DNA of 64,000 nt, taken from Liquidambar formosana (lineage: Eukaryota; Streptophyta; Magnoliopsida; Saxifragales; Altingiaceae). This document shows positions 12,081 through 27,865 of the stretch, piece by piece. The first letter of the stretch is position 1, and the number at the start of each line of letters is the position of its first letter. The notes below the pieces were generated by a model that was not told the DNA's origin, did not search any database, and was given only the letters and a program-made list of their open reading frames with translations. The DNA is taken from contig CM077823.1 in the NCBI GenBank assembly GCA_039720395.1, positions 13,162,107 through 13,226,106 on the forward strand, written 5' to 3'. Made by a program: the position numbers and the translations under genes.

Positions 12081-14778
12081 TGTGAACCCCGGAAATTGGG
12101 CCCACAAGGGTTGAAAGGAAAATAGGTTTTGAAAACAAAAAAGGAGTCGCCACCTTATTTTTAAAGGAAACAAGGAAAACCCTAAAAGTAGTTTATTTTA
12201 GGAAAACATTTTGAATGACTCCATAAAAAAGGAAAGGCAAAAACCAATCTTTTGGAAACCAAAGAAATCGGGGATTCGGAGGCTAAGTTATGACATGGGA
12301 AGGTTCTAGGCAAATCCTATAGGCACCCATGTCACCCTTTCGGTCTCTCAGTTCATTTGGGCTAAATCAAGATCTTTTCTATACAAAAATCATCAAGTAT
12401 ATCATCACAAGACAGCATGCATATCATATATTTCATTCATCCATCCATGCATAATAAACACATAAAAACAGAAAATAAAGAAAAAGAAAACAAAACAAAA
12501 AAGAAGCCTAGGATGCTTGGATCCTAGAACGGACTTGAGCCCTCACGAAGAGCGCCTACGTACCATGCAACGAAATACATGGATCAAAGTCCACGTAGTT
12601 CGATTAGAACTAGGGTTAAGTCCTAATATAAACCTATGGTAAAAACCCTAGGTTTCCTTATTTGATCAAAAGACTTGAATAAACAAAGTTTGAAATTAAG
12701 AAAACTTCCACAAAATGGAAACTTTGATTAAAGACAGAATTTTATTGGTTAAGGAAACCCTTGATTTAAACCATAGGCTTGTATTAAAAATTAACCCTAG
12801 AGAGGGAGAAGAGAAAGAATAAGGAAGAGAGGTGAATTGGGGCACCTTCATACCCGCTTACCTGAGCGCAATAACTCCAAGCATTAGCCATTTCAAGTAT
12901 TGGCAGTCCTATTTGCCATAGGACAAATACCACACCTATTTGCACCCTTACAGTGCTCAAAACCATGCAAAAACACTAGCATGCAAATCTGGACAGAATA
13001 GTACTAAGGCCTAAAATCGTCCACTAAACATGCTAACAACAAAAACAGCAAACTTTCATAAGCCCTAACATATTCCTAGAACCATATTATGCATAAAACC
13101 CTAGAAATAAACTAACATGCATGCAAAAATATCATGTTTACTCCATATGAAAAACATATACAGCAAACATGAAGAAAAACCAATGAAAAGACCTACTTTA
13201 ACATGCTATATGAAAACTAAAACAAAACAAGGACACTAACAACCCTGAACTCACAAATATGCTTAAAAACATACAAAACCAACTCTAAACATGCTAAAAT
13301 AAAACTAAACAGAACCTAAACCATGCATATTAATTAACTAAAGCAATAAAACATGATAAGAAACCTAACTCTAACATGCAATAACACTAATCCTAGCACA
13401 AGGACTACAAGAGCACAAGAATCACACCTATGCTTAAAAACCTAAAGGACAGCCCTAAAGCATGCTAGAATTATGATAAACAGTAGATATTCCATGTATA
13501 TTAACTAGCTAGAGTGTTAATACATGATAAAAAAGCTACCTTTAACATGCAATAGGCCTATCCTATATGAAAACCCATATTCAGCATAAGAAGGAGTAAG
13601 GCATACCTTAGGAAGAGGCTTCCTTGCTGCTATAGAGACTCTCTCTTCCTCTTATGGATGACTTGAACCGATGTTCTCCAAGGCTACAGCAAGAACTCCA
13701 GCTCTCCTTCAAGTCCTCTCTCTCTTATTCCCTCTCTAATACTTAGGTTTTTAGGCATAAAGTGGATCCCCCTTGTGCTGAAGCATAGGGGGGTATTTAT
13801 AGAGTTTCATTAGGATTAACCAATGGCTGGGATTAAAACTCTAAAAATTAATCCAAGGGCTATTAGAGACCCCCTTGGGGCTTAAGTAACTCAGAAGTTA
13901 CCAAAAATTAGAAGGAAACTCGTCCGAAAGAGCCCTTGTACGTCAAAATAGGCAAGAGTCTACTTCAGCAAGGAATCATGGTGCAAATAGGAAAGTGGCC
14001 TCAGGTGACCACCCAAGGCTGGGCGGCTAGCCACCTGGGCCTAGGCGGCTAGCCGCCCAGGCTTGGGTGGTCACCCGAGCCCACTTCCAATTTTTCTCCT
14101 ATTTTGCCTCCTTTCCCTTCTAGAAGTGTTTCAAGGGGCAAATTAACTCCGATTTTGATGAAACAAAAGCCAAAACGACCGTGTTTCGATGAGGAATATG
14201 TTTTTGAACATTTTAGGGTGAAAACCATTAACCATGGGGGCATGGTTAGGTTTGAACAAGGCGGTTAACCACTATGCTCTACCTTTGCTAAGCATAGGCA
14301 TGCACATAGAGTCAAACCAAACACTTTCCATATCAAAATTGAACTTCATAAACACTTTTAGGAGTAAAATGATGACTAATGAAAGTCAATTTGAAAAGAT
14401 TTGGTTGGTAATTGTGAGCTAACCCAAAGAAGGGTTAATTAACCAACTTGAACTACATCGAGCCATTTTAATCCCGAGCCATTGATTCATCAAATTGATA
14501 CTAGAAATACCTCTTATGCATCCATATGAACTCCAATTGACAATTTGGAGATCATTTCAAGGTCAAATGAAAAGTTTGGGACTTAAAAGACAATTATGCC
14601 CCTCAAGTCACAAAAGCTCTTATTATCCCTCAAGATCAACTCCAAATTGAACCAAAATTCATACCCATTGTCCTTGTGACCCTAGAAACCTAATGCAAGT
14701 GACTAGACTCAAAAACAAAACAAAAACATGCATGAAATGATGAGCCCTAGTAAGGTGGTGCAAAAATGGGGTGTGACA
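12081..14778 (-). mobile_element. Solo LTR 2 (2698 bp), inserted in the E1 LTR
   Basis: It has the same terminal sequences as solo LTR 1 and is clearly homologous at both ends (about 12081-13600 with 5173-6700, and 14320-14778 with 7490-7948). It is flanked by GGGTG (12076-12080) and GGGTA (14779-14783). Joining the flanks restores the E1 LTR terminus, so the second flank carries a single later change. The middle, about 13600-14320, is unrelated to the middle of solo LTR 1, so the two are different subfamilies. The TATA box CTATAAATA at 13802-13794 sets minus orientation. Confidence 0.88.
13794..13802 (-). promoter_or_regulatory. TATA box of solo LTR 2
   Basis: CTATAAATA on the minus strand, matching the box at 7148-7156 of solo LTR 1. 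Confidence 0.6.
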
Positions 14779-14789
14779 GGGTATAAACA

Positions 14790-15133
14790 ATATTCCTCCT
14801 TTTTTTTTGGGGGGGGGGGAGGGTTTGAAATAAAGGATGCAATAGGACATCTTGATCATATGTGATAGATCAAATAATACTGATGATCCAAAACTTTTGA
14901 TTAAGATCGACAAGCTGAAATGAGTTAAGCCGAGCTAAGGGTTGCGAGGTGATTTGAGCTAAACCCTAATACAAAAAGCACTATCAAAAAAGGAAAAAGG
15001 AAACTAATATACATATCCTTAACAAATAACCCACTTAAAAATGTCAAGTATCCATAAATGTTCTTCATTTTAAGATATTACTCATCCAAGATTCAAACTT
15101 TAGCGACATGCAAAACATCACATTAGATGTCTT
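14790..15133. other. Spacer between E1 and SRLK-A 3' end
   Basis: Contains a T9-G11 homopolymer junction (14800-14819). From about 14940 it matches the 3' flank of SRLK-B (23580-23724), so it is ancestral SRLK downstream DNA. There is no gene. Confidence 0.7.
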
Positions 15134-18100
15134 TTATCTAGCCTCTAATAGTGTAATGGCGATATCATTAGTTGAACATGGTTCATGCTTGCTTGATGAA
15201 GAATTTGTTCCAACCATATTCCTTTCAGTGTAAAAACCAAGTTGTTTAGGCTAAGGCAATAAGCCTTCACCACACAACTTTAGAACTACTGATGACATGC
15301 AAAGCTTATCTTCGAGACTTTGTTGTACAGATAATAGACCCACATGGATTGATCGCAACACTTTAAATTCATTCCGTGAGTTCCCTAGTGATGTATCTCC
15401 TAGTTCCAAGGACCTACCTTCTATATGGAGTCTCCATGCCTAAACAATTCGAAATTGAATCACGTTATCAATAGTGAGTTGAACTTGGAGAAATAAGCAA
15501 ATACTAGTCAAAACACTTACATGTCCAATAAGGTTAAGTTGGTAGCTTGGATGATGGAAACCTCTATTTCTTTTCCCACTCACTATTTCTAGCAATAAAA
15601 CACCAAAACTGAACACATTGGATTTTATAGAGTAAATCCCATCAACTGCATACTCAGGGGATATATAACCGCTGTATGGAACCAATAAATAAATAAATAA
15701 ATAACACATTGACAAGTAATTAAATTAGACAAAAACTACATCATAGGGGTACTTACTATGTTCCAACCACTTTATTCGTATTCACCGCAGAATCATTTCC
15801 CCCAAAACTTCTAGCCAAGCCAAAGTCGGATATTTTTGGGTTCATCTCATTGTCTAGTAAAATATTGCTTGTTTTGAGATCTCTACGAATTATTCTCAGT
15901 CTGGAACCTCGATGAAGATAAAGAAGCCCTTGAGCAATTCCATTGATGATGTGAAAACCCTTAGGCCAATCAAGTAGAATGCTTTGTGTGTGATTTGCCC
16001 AATTTTTTACTCAAGCAAAAATGATTCCATGAGTCCATAATTAGCAAAATCATGGAAAATAATTCATGGGGCAATATGTGTAACAATGTAATCAAAGCCA
16101 ACCCTGAAACCCCTACTAAATTGGACAAGAACAAGTTATGGCTAGCAAGAAAGTTTTGCCTAAAATTTCCCCTAATTAAGGTCATTGGTCAGAACATCAC
16201 ACTCATAAAGAAAATAAGTTATGAAGTTATGGAGCTTGTATGGTGAAAAGATACATAATTTTGTTTCTAGACTAGTTGGACTAAATATGCCAATTTTTAG
16301 AGAACGATTCATACCAAAAATAAAGAAGTCCAAGGATTTGTTAGCCATGAATTCATAGATCAACATTGTTTCATCTACTTAAATGCAGCACCCCAAAAGC
16401 TTGACTAGATTTCGATGCTGAAGTTTGACAATGTGAATAACTTCATTCTTGAACTCATTGAGTTCTTGTGTAGAATTCTTTAAGAGCCTCTTTATAGCTA
16501 TTTCTTGTCTGTCTTCCAACACACCCTGAAAATTTTCTCCTATATGCTAAAGTTTCATATTTCTTGAATTTCGCATAGTTACAATTACATCTACAACTGA
16601 GCCATTCACAAGAAAAGGAAATGAAAATAACACCTGTACCTACAAATTTGGAATTAAAATTGATGAAAAATGAATGAGAAACATTGTTTTGTTAGTTGAT
16701 CACGGATTGGGAGCTAGAGCAAAGCCATCCAAGGTCTCTGAATGCAAAATTTTGTACTGAGTGCAGTTAAGTGTATATTCGATTGTAGAAATTTCCCAGA
16801 AAAATAAAGTGAATGACTTACGAGCTCTATTGTGCTTCTTATCCAAACCAAAAACACCAAAGCTAGGCCCACGAGTAGCACTCTTGTAGACAACACAGTG
16901 CTAACTATGATTCGCACTCGTTTCCTCACATTAGAAATAGCTTTGTCACCTTGATCTTGGCATAAGGCAATTAAAATAAAGAAAACTAAGAGTTAGAAAA
17001 GCATTAGGTTAAAAATAAGCAAGATCTAAGAAAAAACAGTACACCTTTTTCAGGTTAAGAATCGATTTATACCTAGTTCTGATGTAGCTATCCTTATATA
17101 GATGTCTTGCACATTCTCAGAGAACTCTCTAATATCAATTAGGTCACCAAACCAGAGTAAACACCCTATTCCTCTTTTGATATCCAAATTTGCATAAGCT
17201 ATGCAATTGCAATTCTTCAAGCACACAATCCTACACTCCTCTAGGTTCATGCTAACATTATACCATGAATGTCGTGTCTGTGGCAATTTCAGCCCTAAGT
17301 ACTTATTAAACTCATCCCCATTCTGGCAATCCAATGGTATCTTTCTAACATAGCCATGTGACCAATCCACCATGTCCCAATCTTTTTGGATTTTTGGCAC
17401 AAATCCTTTCAGACACCCACATTCAGGGGAGTTGTCGATATTACAGCTACCGTATGAATCACACAATGCATACCGATCACAGGTATCAATATGCATAGTT
17501 AAGTAACGACCCAACTTTGGGTTGGACTGACCCATATGAATCGCTGTATAAGTCCGCTGGGATTGATCACCAGCCTAGTCGGAATCGAGCTATCAAGAAG
17601 CTCGTAACCATAATAAATCTCTTGTTGATTATAAACGAATCCAAATTTATAAATTGGATTGGTTTCAAGCTAGGCATACCACTGAACTAGAAACCATTCC
17701 ATGGTCCAATCCGAAATTGCTCAACCGAACCCTTGCTCTGTATGAGTTCCAGAAATCCATGGGAATCAAGCCAAAACGTATAATCACCTTGAGAAGGATC
17801 ATCATTGCTCTTCCAAGCCGATAAGTGATGGTCCATGCCTGTTACCAAGTTTTTCCCAAGCTTTATGGTAGGCATAAGTGTGTCGCATGGATAATCAAAA
17901 CTCTGCCATAGGAATTTTTTTGAGGCGACTCCAAAAGCTTTGCAACTGGATTAGGCATCGATCTTGATGAATTGGAAGACCAAATGATGCTCCCATTACG
18001 GTTGAGAAGGACAAGAATCCCCTAGTTGGTGACCTCTAGTAGACCTGATGAATCTAGGAGAGGGATTTCTTTGTTGGCAAGGCCAGCCCTGAGTCTTCGG

Positions 18101-18627
18101 AGGCCCCAAGCGAACTCAAAAAATGAGGCCCCCTTATACATATTCACACCCCCCCAAAAAAAAAAATCTAAGTACTCACAATTTTTTTTTTCCTGGTATC
18201 AACTCAAAGTTTTCTTGCCTTTATAATTACTAATATTTGCTTATATAAATGAAGGTAACAAAAAATCATTACAAGAACTTTAAAAGTTATAATTCATACT
18301 TCTTGCTTCATAACTTAGCAAAATTTATTGTTACAATAAGAAAAATATACAAAACAAAATCTAAAGTTATAATAGCAAAAAACAAAAAACCAAATGCAAA
18401 GAAGTATCACTTAAGCATTACTCTTCTCGTATTTTGACTACCAAATTACTAATCAAGCTTGCACAATCAAGTTCTTTTACCATATCCTTTTCAATGGATA
18501 ATATAGCTAACCCAGACAATCACTCTTGTGAAAAAGTTGACCGAAGGTAAGATTTGATCAAGTGAGATAGAGAAGAGATGATTTTTTTAGATCTGATTGT
18601 GATCTCAGATATGATTGTGTAGAAGTA

Positions 18628-19019
18628 GGGAATGGCTATTGCAACCCCACTTTTTTTATCACCCTCCCATCCATTAAGATTTTAAGGTTTTATGCAAAAT
18701 ATAAAAGGTTTTTACGAAAACCGGCTACATTGTCCACTAGAAAACATCATTTTGAATAACTTTTTAGAAGAACGTTTTTCCAAAATATATCGTTTAATTA
18801 TACTTTTTAGCCATTTATATCATTTATTTCAGTTTTTGCCAAAAAGTCTACTTAAATGATAGATTTTAGAAAAACTTTTTTCTGCGAAGTTGTTTAAAAT
18901 GATGTTTTCTAGTGGACAATTTGGCTAGTTTCTGTAAAAACCTTTTATATTTTGCATAAAATCTTAAAAACCAAAACGAAAATGGGGAAGGGTTTGATAG
19001 GGTTGCAATAGCCGTTCCC
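18628..19019. mobile_element. MITE family M1, copy 1
   Basis: Terminal inverted repeats GGGAATGGCTATTGCAACCC (left) and the reverse of GGTTGCAATAGCCGTTCCC (right). Flanks share TAGAAGTA (18620-18627 and 19021-19028). The two halves form a long imperfect foldback around an inner pair of TCTATCGTTTA-like and AAACGATAGA-like segments. No coding capacity. Confidence 0.8.
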
Positions 19020-19136
19020 TTAGAAGTAATGTCTTTTAATTTTCTTTTTTGGGTCTTAGACTTATTCTTTGGGCTGGACTTGGGCCCTTAGATTTGGTTT
19101 TGGGCCCTCTTTCACAATTATTACATTTTTTTTTTT

Positions 19137-19535
19137 GGGAATGACTATTACAACCCCCCATTCTTATAACCCCACCCCTTTTCTTTTGGTTTTTAAGATT
19201 TCATGAAAAATATAAAAGGTTTTTGCACAAACCGGTCTCTCAGGTCCATTAGAAAACATCATTTTGAACAACTTTGCAGAAGAAAGTTTTTCCAAAATCT
19301 ATCGTTTAGGTACACTTTTTGGCAAAAAATGAAATAAAGGCTATAAATGGCTAAAAAGTATATCTAAATGATAGATTTACAAAAAACTTTCTTCTACAAA
19401 GTTGTTCAAAATGATGTTTTCTAGTGGCCATCACGGTTGGTTTTCATAAAAACCTTTCATATTTTGCATAAAACCTTAAAAACCTAAAGAATAGGGGTGG
19501 GGTAATAAGAATGGGGGGTTGCAATAGCCGTTCCC
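19137..19535. mobile_element. MITE family M1, copy 2
   Basis: Same termini (GGGAATGACTATTACAACCC and GCAATAGCCGTTCCC) and same internal foldback as the copy at 18628. It lies about 118 bp away in the same orientation. The flanks are T-rich, so the target duplication cannot be read. Confidence 0.75.
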
Positions 19536-19688
19536 TTTTCTTTTTTCTCTTGGGCTATCTAAGGTATATTGGTGTTGGGCCTCTTTTTTCACCCAAAAAA
19601 CTGGTGCCCTAAGCAACCACTTTAAAAATTTATACTCAGGGCCGGCACTGTCTGTTGGCAACCCAGAAAACTGTCGGAATAGATATTT

Positions 19689-20172
19689 GGGTGAATATCC
19701 AAAATATCCCTCATAAAAATAATTATATCCAAAAGCTCCATAAAATAATTTTCCTATCGAAAAAAGCCAAATAGGGTTAAACTATATCCAAAAAATCCTA
19801 AAACTTAACTTCCATCCAACTCCGTTTGAGCAATAAATTTTCTTGACTAAAATACCCTTATTACATTTTTTATTAAAATATAAAAATAATTATTCAAAAT
19901 TTGTATTTCCATCTTGTTTATCTAATAAATGGATTATTGTCATTTATCACAAAAAAATAAGAAAAAAGACCAAAGAAAATGAATAAACAAACAATTATAA
20001 AAAGGATATGTCGATCTAAAAGCTGTATAATTTAAACGGCGTTAGATGGAAGTTAGGGTGTTGGGTTTTTTGGATATACTAAAACTTTATTTGGGTTTTT
20101 TAGATAGACAAATTATTTTGTGGGGTTTTCGGATAGAATTATTTTTTTGAGGGATATTTTAGATATTTACCC
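19689..20172. mobile_element. Mutator-like MITE in SRLK-A lectin exon
   Basis: 484 bp with long inverted ends (GGGTGAATATCCAAAATATC left, GATATTTTAGATATTTACCC right). It is flanked by perfect 9-bp duplicates TAGATATTT (19680-19688 and 20173-20181). A 9-bp duplication plus extended inverted repeats points to a Mutator-derived element. No ORF. Confidence 0.87.
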
Positions 20173-20386
20173 TAGATATTTTCTTGTACCATGTTCCCAA
20201 GTATCGTTTTGTGGAATTTTCTGGGCTGAAAAATCCAATCTCAAAGGTGCCACCAGCTGAAACTACGGTGTCACCCTCTCTTATGGGTTGAGAAATGGTT
20301 ATGGTATCTGTTGCAGTGGACCGTAGAAAGAAGGATAACAAATAGGTGAAGAAAAGAAGTATGGTATAGCCTTCCATTGATGTCAT

Positions 20387-21024
20387 TTCTTTGGCGCCGG
20401 CATGCTAATGTGGAACACAAACTTAAAAGATTGGAGAGTCGACTGACAAAAACTGAAGACCTCATGTCCTCATTAGCCGCTAAAGTATACCAGGCCATTT
20501 CTTCAAAAGAGTAGAATTTTTCTAATCTGCCAAAATATCCCTTTCAATTCAGTGACCAAAGGGTATGGAAAATTAAATGAGTATGGCCAATCAATCATTT
20601 TCTTTCTAATAGTCTCTGTAACAAAGACTAAGTCTCTGAGACCTCCAAAAGCAAACAACAAAACAAAAAAACAAAAAAACAAAAAAAAGATTACAACTAT
20701 CCATTTTATGGGTAATAGAACTTTTTTGTGTAGGGGGAATTACAGAATGGCCTGGCTACAAATAAATAAATACAAATCAATATAGCTGACTAGTAACATT
20801 TTTAGCCATTCTTGATTAAGTTAATAGTCATATATTTCTAATTACTAATCAATTGAATTGATTTAAAGTTATTTGCCCACAGCCGGACCATTCTATTATT
20901 CCCCTATTTCTTTATTGGGCTTAACTCACTCTACTTGCAGCATATTTCGAGAAAGGAAAGAAGATGAAGGGTGAGGTGTTGCATGTTGTAAATATGCTGC
21001 CCCTTTTCACTAATGACCTTCTTT

Positions 21025-21056
<32 letters not shown>

Positions 21057-22910
21057 GGGAAATTTTTGCAACAATACTAGTGTTTAAACTTGTTATTTAA
21101 TTACCCGGAAGATTTTGAGGATTAAAATTTTGTTCTAGGATGGTCATAAAGGAATGTTTGGAATTATAGTCCGTTCCTAGGATTGATTTTTGGATTTGGA
21201 TGATGAATTTTTCAACACTGATTCTTTTTGCTACTGTTTGGATTTATGAATGCATATTATATTGCATATAGTAACCGGATTTTGATTTAATTTTGAGTGG
21301 GAATCGAATCAGCCCTTCGAATTCGAGCGCACGTTGAATCTAGCTCCCATGAGTTTTGGGGCGAGACAGCCAATTTCTAAAGAGTATGTTTTCCTACTAG
21401 AACAAGAAATTACTAAAAACAGAACAACTATAAATTTTTTTTAAAAAAATGTCAAAAATTCTAATATCAATTCACTGAAAATTAGTGAATGAGACTTTTC
21501 TAAAGGGAAGGGACTCAAAAGTCATCTGAGTGACCAAAAGCAGTATTTGTCATAAAAGGAAGTCTTCTAAAAGCTACTATATCCCCATCCAAACAACTGG
21601 TTTTGATGCCCCAAAAACTAATCCAATTGAGCCTTAATCCATTGACCCCAGCGTGGTGCTCTCATGGGACTTTCCTTTGATATGCTGTCCATTTTGTAAT
21701 TCTCCTTGATCAAAAGTTACGCTTGCATGTATGAACTTTTACACTAATCCTTTTGGGTTTTTTTTGATAATCTAATCCTTTTGGGATTAGGTGGTCAGCG
21801 ATGAGTCAGGTTTATCCTCACTTTAATTGAAGAAGCGCATTTACCTTAACCGTATTTAAAAAGATTAATCAAGCTAAAGGTCTAAATACTCGGAGTAGGC
21901 ATTTACTAAATACTTGAAGTGGGCATTTACCTTGACCGTATTTAAAAAGATTAATCAAGTTAAAGGTCAAAATACTCCAATTAGCAAAAAATAAAAATAA
22001 GAATAAAAAAAATCTTCACCCAAAAATTTAAAAACATAAAAATAAACTAGGAACTACCCTAAAATAAGGGTCTGTGTACACTCCACCTCAACTTTTGACC
22101 CACCACATGTTGGGGACCATTTTCTTTGTTTCTTTCTTAGTCTTTTGATTTTTCTTAAAGACCAAAGCACATGGAAGTAAATCAGGTCAAGCAATCAATA
22201 TTTTCCTTCTAAGACCGCTATGTATAATCCTTTTTTCTTTGTAAGACCGCTATGATTTATGATATAATGAAACGGCCATGTCAATGGGCAATGGCTGCGA
22301 GGAATTGAAAGATCGATGAGGGTAACAGGCGGATGAGGAATCAATGAGAGCCACTGTTTGCCTTTATCCGCTGCCGTAGTCTCAGGTTTATCATGAAAAT
22401 GAGTGGCTAGTCATGTGAATGGGAGAAAGATGATACCCAAAGGTATTTGTCATAGACAAATGGTCATATTTCCCACACAAGCGGATCTGGTAAATGTTAC
22501 GGAGTACAATCTACAATCTAGGGGAAAAAATAAAACCAGAACCCGATCAGTTACTAGTTAGCCTAACCTAACATGACCAAATTAGATTGGTTTTGTTATT
22601 TCAACTAGGATTAATCTGATTGCTTACCTATAATCACCCTTGCTCTTTGCGATCTAGAGCCCCCCAAATTTATACAGATCCAAAACTGCCCCTCCAAATC
22701 ATTGCCAGCTCTACAGAAGATTACTTGAATTTGTACATTGTTTTGGGTAATTTGGATTTGGCCGGACCGTTGTTTCATTGCAACCTAGAAAAACACGAGA
22801 CCATCTACATTGGTGCTTCACTGCTTGACCCTACCCGAGGGTCAGCATTCGGCCTATGGCCCGGATTGGCCATAGGGCTGGATTTAGGATTTTATTCTAG
22901 GCTCGTGCCG
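20387..22910. other. SRLK-A upstream region; duplicated promoter/spacer block
   Basis: No gene is supported. About 20540-22130 matches 45778-54740 (with insertions removed), and 22300-22790 matches 44585-45250. The segment near 21575-21720 (CCAGCGTGGTGC core) recurs at 28180-28300, 29610-29720, 29915-30030 and 52870-52985. The proximal part presumably served as the promoter of SRLK-A. A T10-G24 run sits at 21026-21059. Confidence 0.7.
21026..21059. repeat. T10-G24 homopolymer junction
   Basis: Ten T followed by 24 G. The paralogous block near 46786-46800 has T's but no G run, so it arose after duplication or is an assembly artefact. It could form a G-quadruplex. Confidence 0.75.
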
Positions 22911-23724
22911 TAAGCCCAAAATTTAACAAAGTAGCCCAAATATATGACCTATCCCAAAATGCGCCCGAAATCCAAAGTGAGGCAACAAAAAGGGTTAGAA
23001 ATGAATCAAATGCTACATTATTTGAGCTCGAACCAAACTCCCTATTTCAGCCGAAGCTCATCCCAAAAAAGCCCATAAATTAGAGTGCTCATAATTCTGT
23101 AGGGAACGGCTATGATGTTTTCTAATAGAGTAGGCAATCATATTTTATGAAAACCTTCTATATTTTTCATAAAACCATAAAATGTAAAATAAATGGGAAT
23201 GAAAAGTAGGTCTTGGGGTGCCAATAGAGGCCCTCCTTCAAAAATTCATAAATGAACGGCTCAGCTTGTTGCGGACCCTATCCAACATCCAAGTGGGGAG
23301 AGGCAACGGCCTACCTTGACACGCCAGCTTGATTCCTAGGGGCAAATTAGGACAGGACAAGCTTTGTATGGCACTATAGAAAGCCATATATCTTAGCATA
23401 GCAGTAATGCCAATTGTAGGGTAGGGTATTCCCCCCATGAGGATATAGCATGGGCGTGACTTGTATTTCTGAGTTCGGATCAAAAGTTTAGATATTATGT
23501 AATCTTTAATTCAATTTCAAGAGTGAGGGAATTTTTCTTATAAAGTTTCGCAATACTTTCATCTATAACTCTTGAGAATGGACTAAACCTTAATACAAAA
23601 TGTAGTTATGAAAAATGAAAAAAGGAAGCTAATATACACATCCTTAACATGCAAATAACCCACTTAAAAATGATAAACCGACAATGGTTTTCATTTTAAG
23701 ATAATAAACATCCAAGATTCAAAC
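22911..23724. other. Spacer between SRLK-A upstream and SRLK-B downstream
   Basis: No coding sequence. It holds a shortened M1 MITE (about 23100-23234). The segment 23380-23480 matches 45660-45735, and the SRLK 3'-flank homology from about 23580 matches 14940-15120. Confidence 0.65.
23100..23234. mobile_element. MITE family M1, internally deleted copy
   Basis: Left end AGGGAACGGCTAT and right end resembling GGGGTTGCAATAGCCGTTCCC. Most of the centre is missing, leaving the GATGTTTTCTA and TATATTTTTCATAAAA parts of the M1 arms. Confidence 0.55.
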
Positions 23725-24215
23725 CAAGGGCGGAGCCAGAAATTTGTAATTGGGGTGGCCGACTTAAAAAAAATTTAGAGAAAAAAAAAAATTCAGATGG
23801 GATGTTATATGACATGACCTTTTTAATAGAAGCTCAAAGTTCATTGCATTGATTAGTGATGAATATTCTAATTATTTATCTATTACCATTTTACTTACAA
23901 AATATATTAGAACAACATCTAATCTTATCACAAGCCATAATGATTGTAGATATTGGAGTAATAAACAAAAATAACATAATCAAAATTCATAACCCAAAAA
24001 CAAAATAACAACTTTTAGCATATGTAATACAGCAAACCAAAAGAATTGAGCATCCATACAAAAATGGTAAGAAGGTGAACCCAAGGTGTTATGGTTCATT
24101 CAACAAAGTTACAAAACTACCATAAATTGTGGTTATTATGGTAAAATGATAATATGAGTTTCGATTTGGTAAGGTGTATTCCACCACTTGAGGTGGCTAC
24201 ATGTACAAAGTTTTA
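23725..24215. mobile_element. 491-bp insertion just downstream of SRLK-B
   Basis: Flanked by perfect 9-bp duplicates GATTCAAAC (23716-23724 and 24216-24224). The corresponding place beside SRLK-A (about 15085-15100) is empty. It starts CAAGGGCGGAGCC, a motif common at the ends of plant DNA elements. No matching inverted repeat is visible at the other end. Class uncertain. Confidence 0.7.
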
Positions 24216-24248
24216 GATTCAAACTTTAGCGCCATACAAAATATCAAT

Positions 24249-27865
<3,617 letters not shown>

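Larger units (their letters stand above)
1..14789 (-). mobile_element. E1: old Tat-lineage Ty3/gypsy retrotransposon, left end outside window
   Basis: A long terminal repeat element in minus orientation. Reading leftwards it has a 5' LTR (11366-14789, interrupted), a primer-binding site, gag, protease, reverse transcriptase, RNase H, archaeal-type RNase H and integrase (11297 down to 1394), then a gene on the opposite strand (1-1117). The 3' LTR must lie beyond position 1. The order and protein sequences match E2 at 31277-43802 throughout. An archaeal-type RNase H after the normal RNase H is the hallmark of the Tat lineage. The copy carries many frameshifts and stops plus two nested solo LTRs (5173-7948 and 12081-14778), so it is ancient and inactive. 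The base after its right end starts ATATT, the expected 5-bp target duplication, but the partner copy is not in view. Confidence 0.93.
11366..14789 (-). repeat. 5' LTR of E1, split by solo LTR 2
   Basis: LTR sequence runs 11366-12080 and resumes with its last six bases (TAAACA) at 14784-14789. The ends TGTTT and AAACA match the E2 LTR. The TATA motif TATAAAAG lies at 11738-11731. About 720 bp of LTR compares with 657 bp in E2, and the sequence is visibly diverged, so this is an older subfamily member. Confidence 0.88.
18083..19653. mobile_element. hAT-like insertion in SRLK-A lectin exon
   Basis: Flanked by perfect 8-bp duplicates GTTGGCAA (18075-18082 and 19654-19661). The coding sequence continues across it when removed, judged against SRLK-B at 27630-27650. 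Near each end is an inverted CAGCCCTGAG / CTCAGGGCCGG pair. No transposase ORF is visible, so it is non-autonomous. It carries two MITEs (18628-19019 and 19137-19535) and AT-rich filler. Confidence 0.78.
15134..20386 (-). pseudogene. SRLK-A: dead G-type lectin S-receptor-like kinase gene
   Basis: It is homologous exon by exon to SRLK-B. The 5' part (20386-20173, then 19679-19654 and 18082-17050) encodes a signal peptide, B-lectin, S-locus glycoprotein and PAN segments. The transmembrane exon is near 16830-16930, and kinase exons are at 16500-16310, 16010-15770, 15680-15520 and 15430-15134. Lesions: a 1571-bp hAT-like insertion and a 484-bp MITE in the lectin exon, and frame breaks near 17540-17690 and 17880. 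The exon carrying the glycine-rich ATP loop is missing. There is a stop in the GCC-VDE segment near 16380, a stop in the last exon near 15258, and the catalytic HRD reads RRD (about 15890). Such receptors sit in the plasma membrane and sense ligands outside the cell. This copy cannot. Confidence 0.93.

Noticed and set aside
22620..22913. 97-codon open frame
   Set aside because: It sits in a duplicated spacer; the paralogue at 45070-45300 does not preserve the frame.
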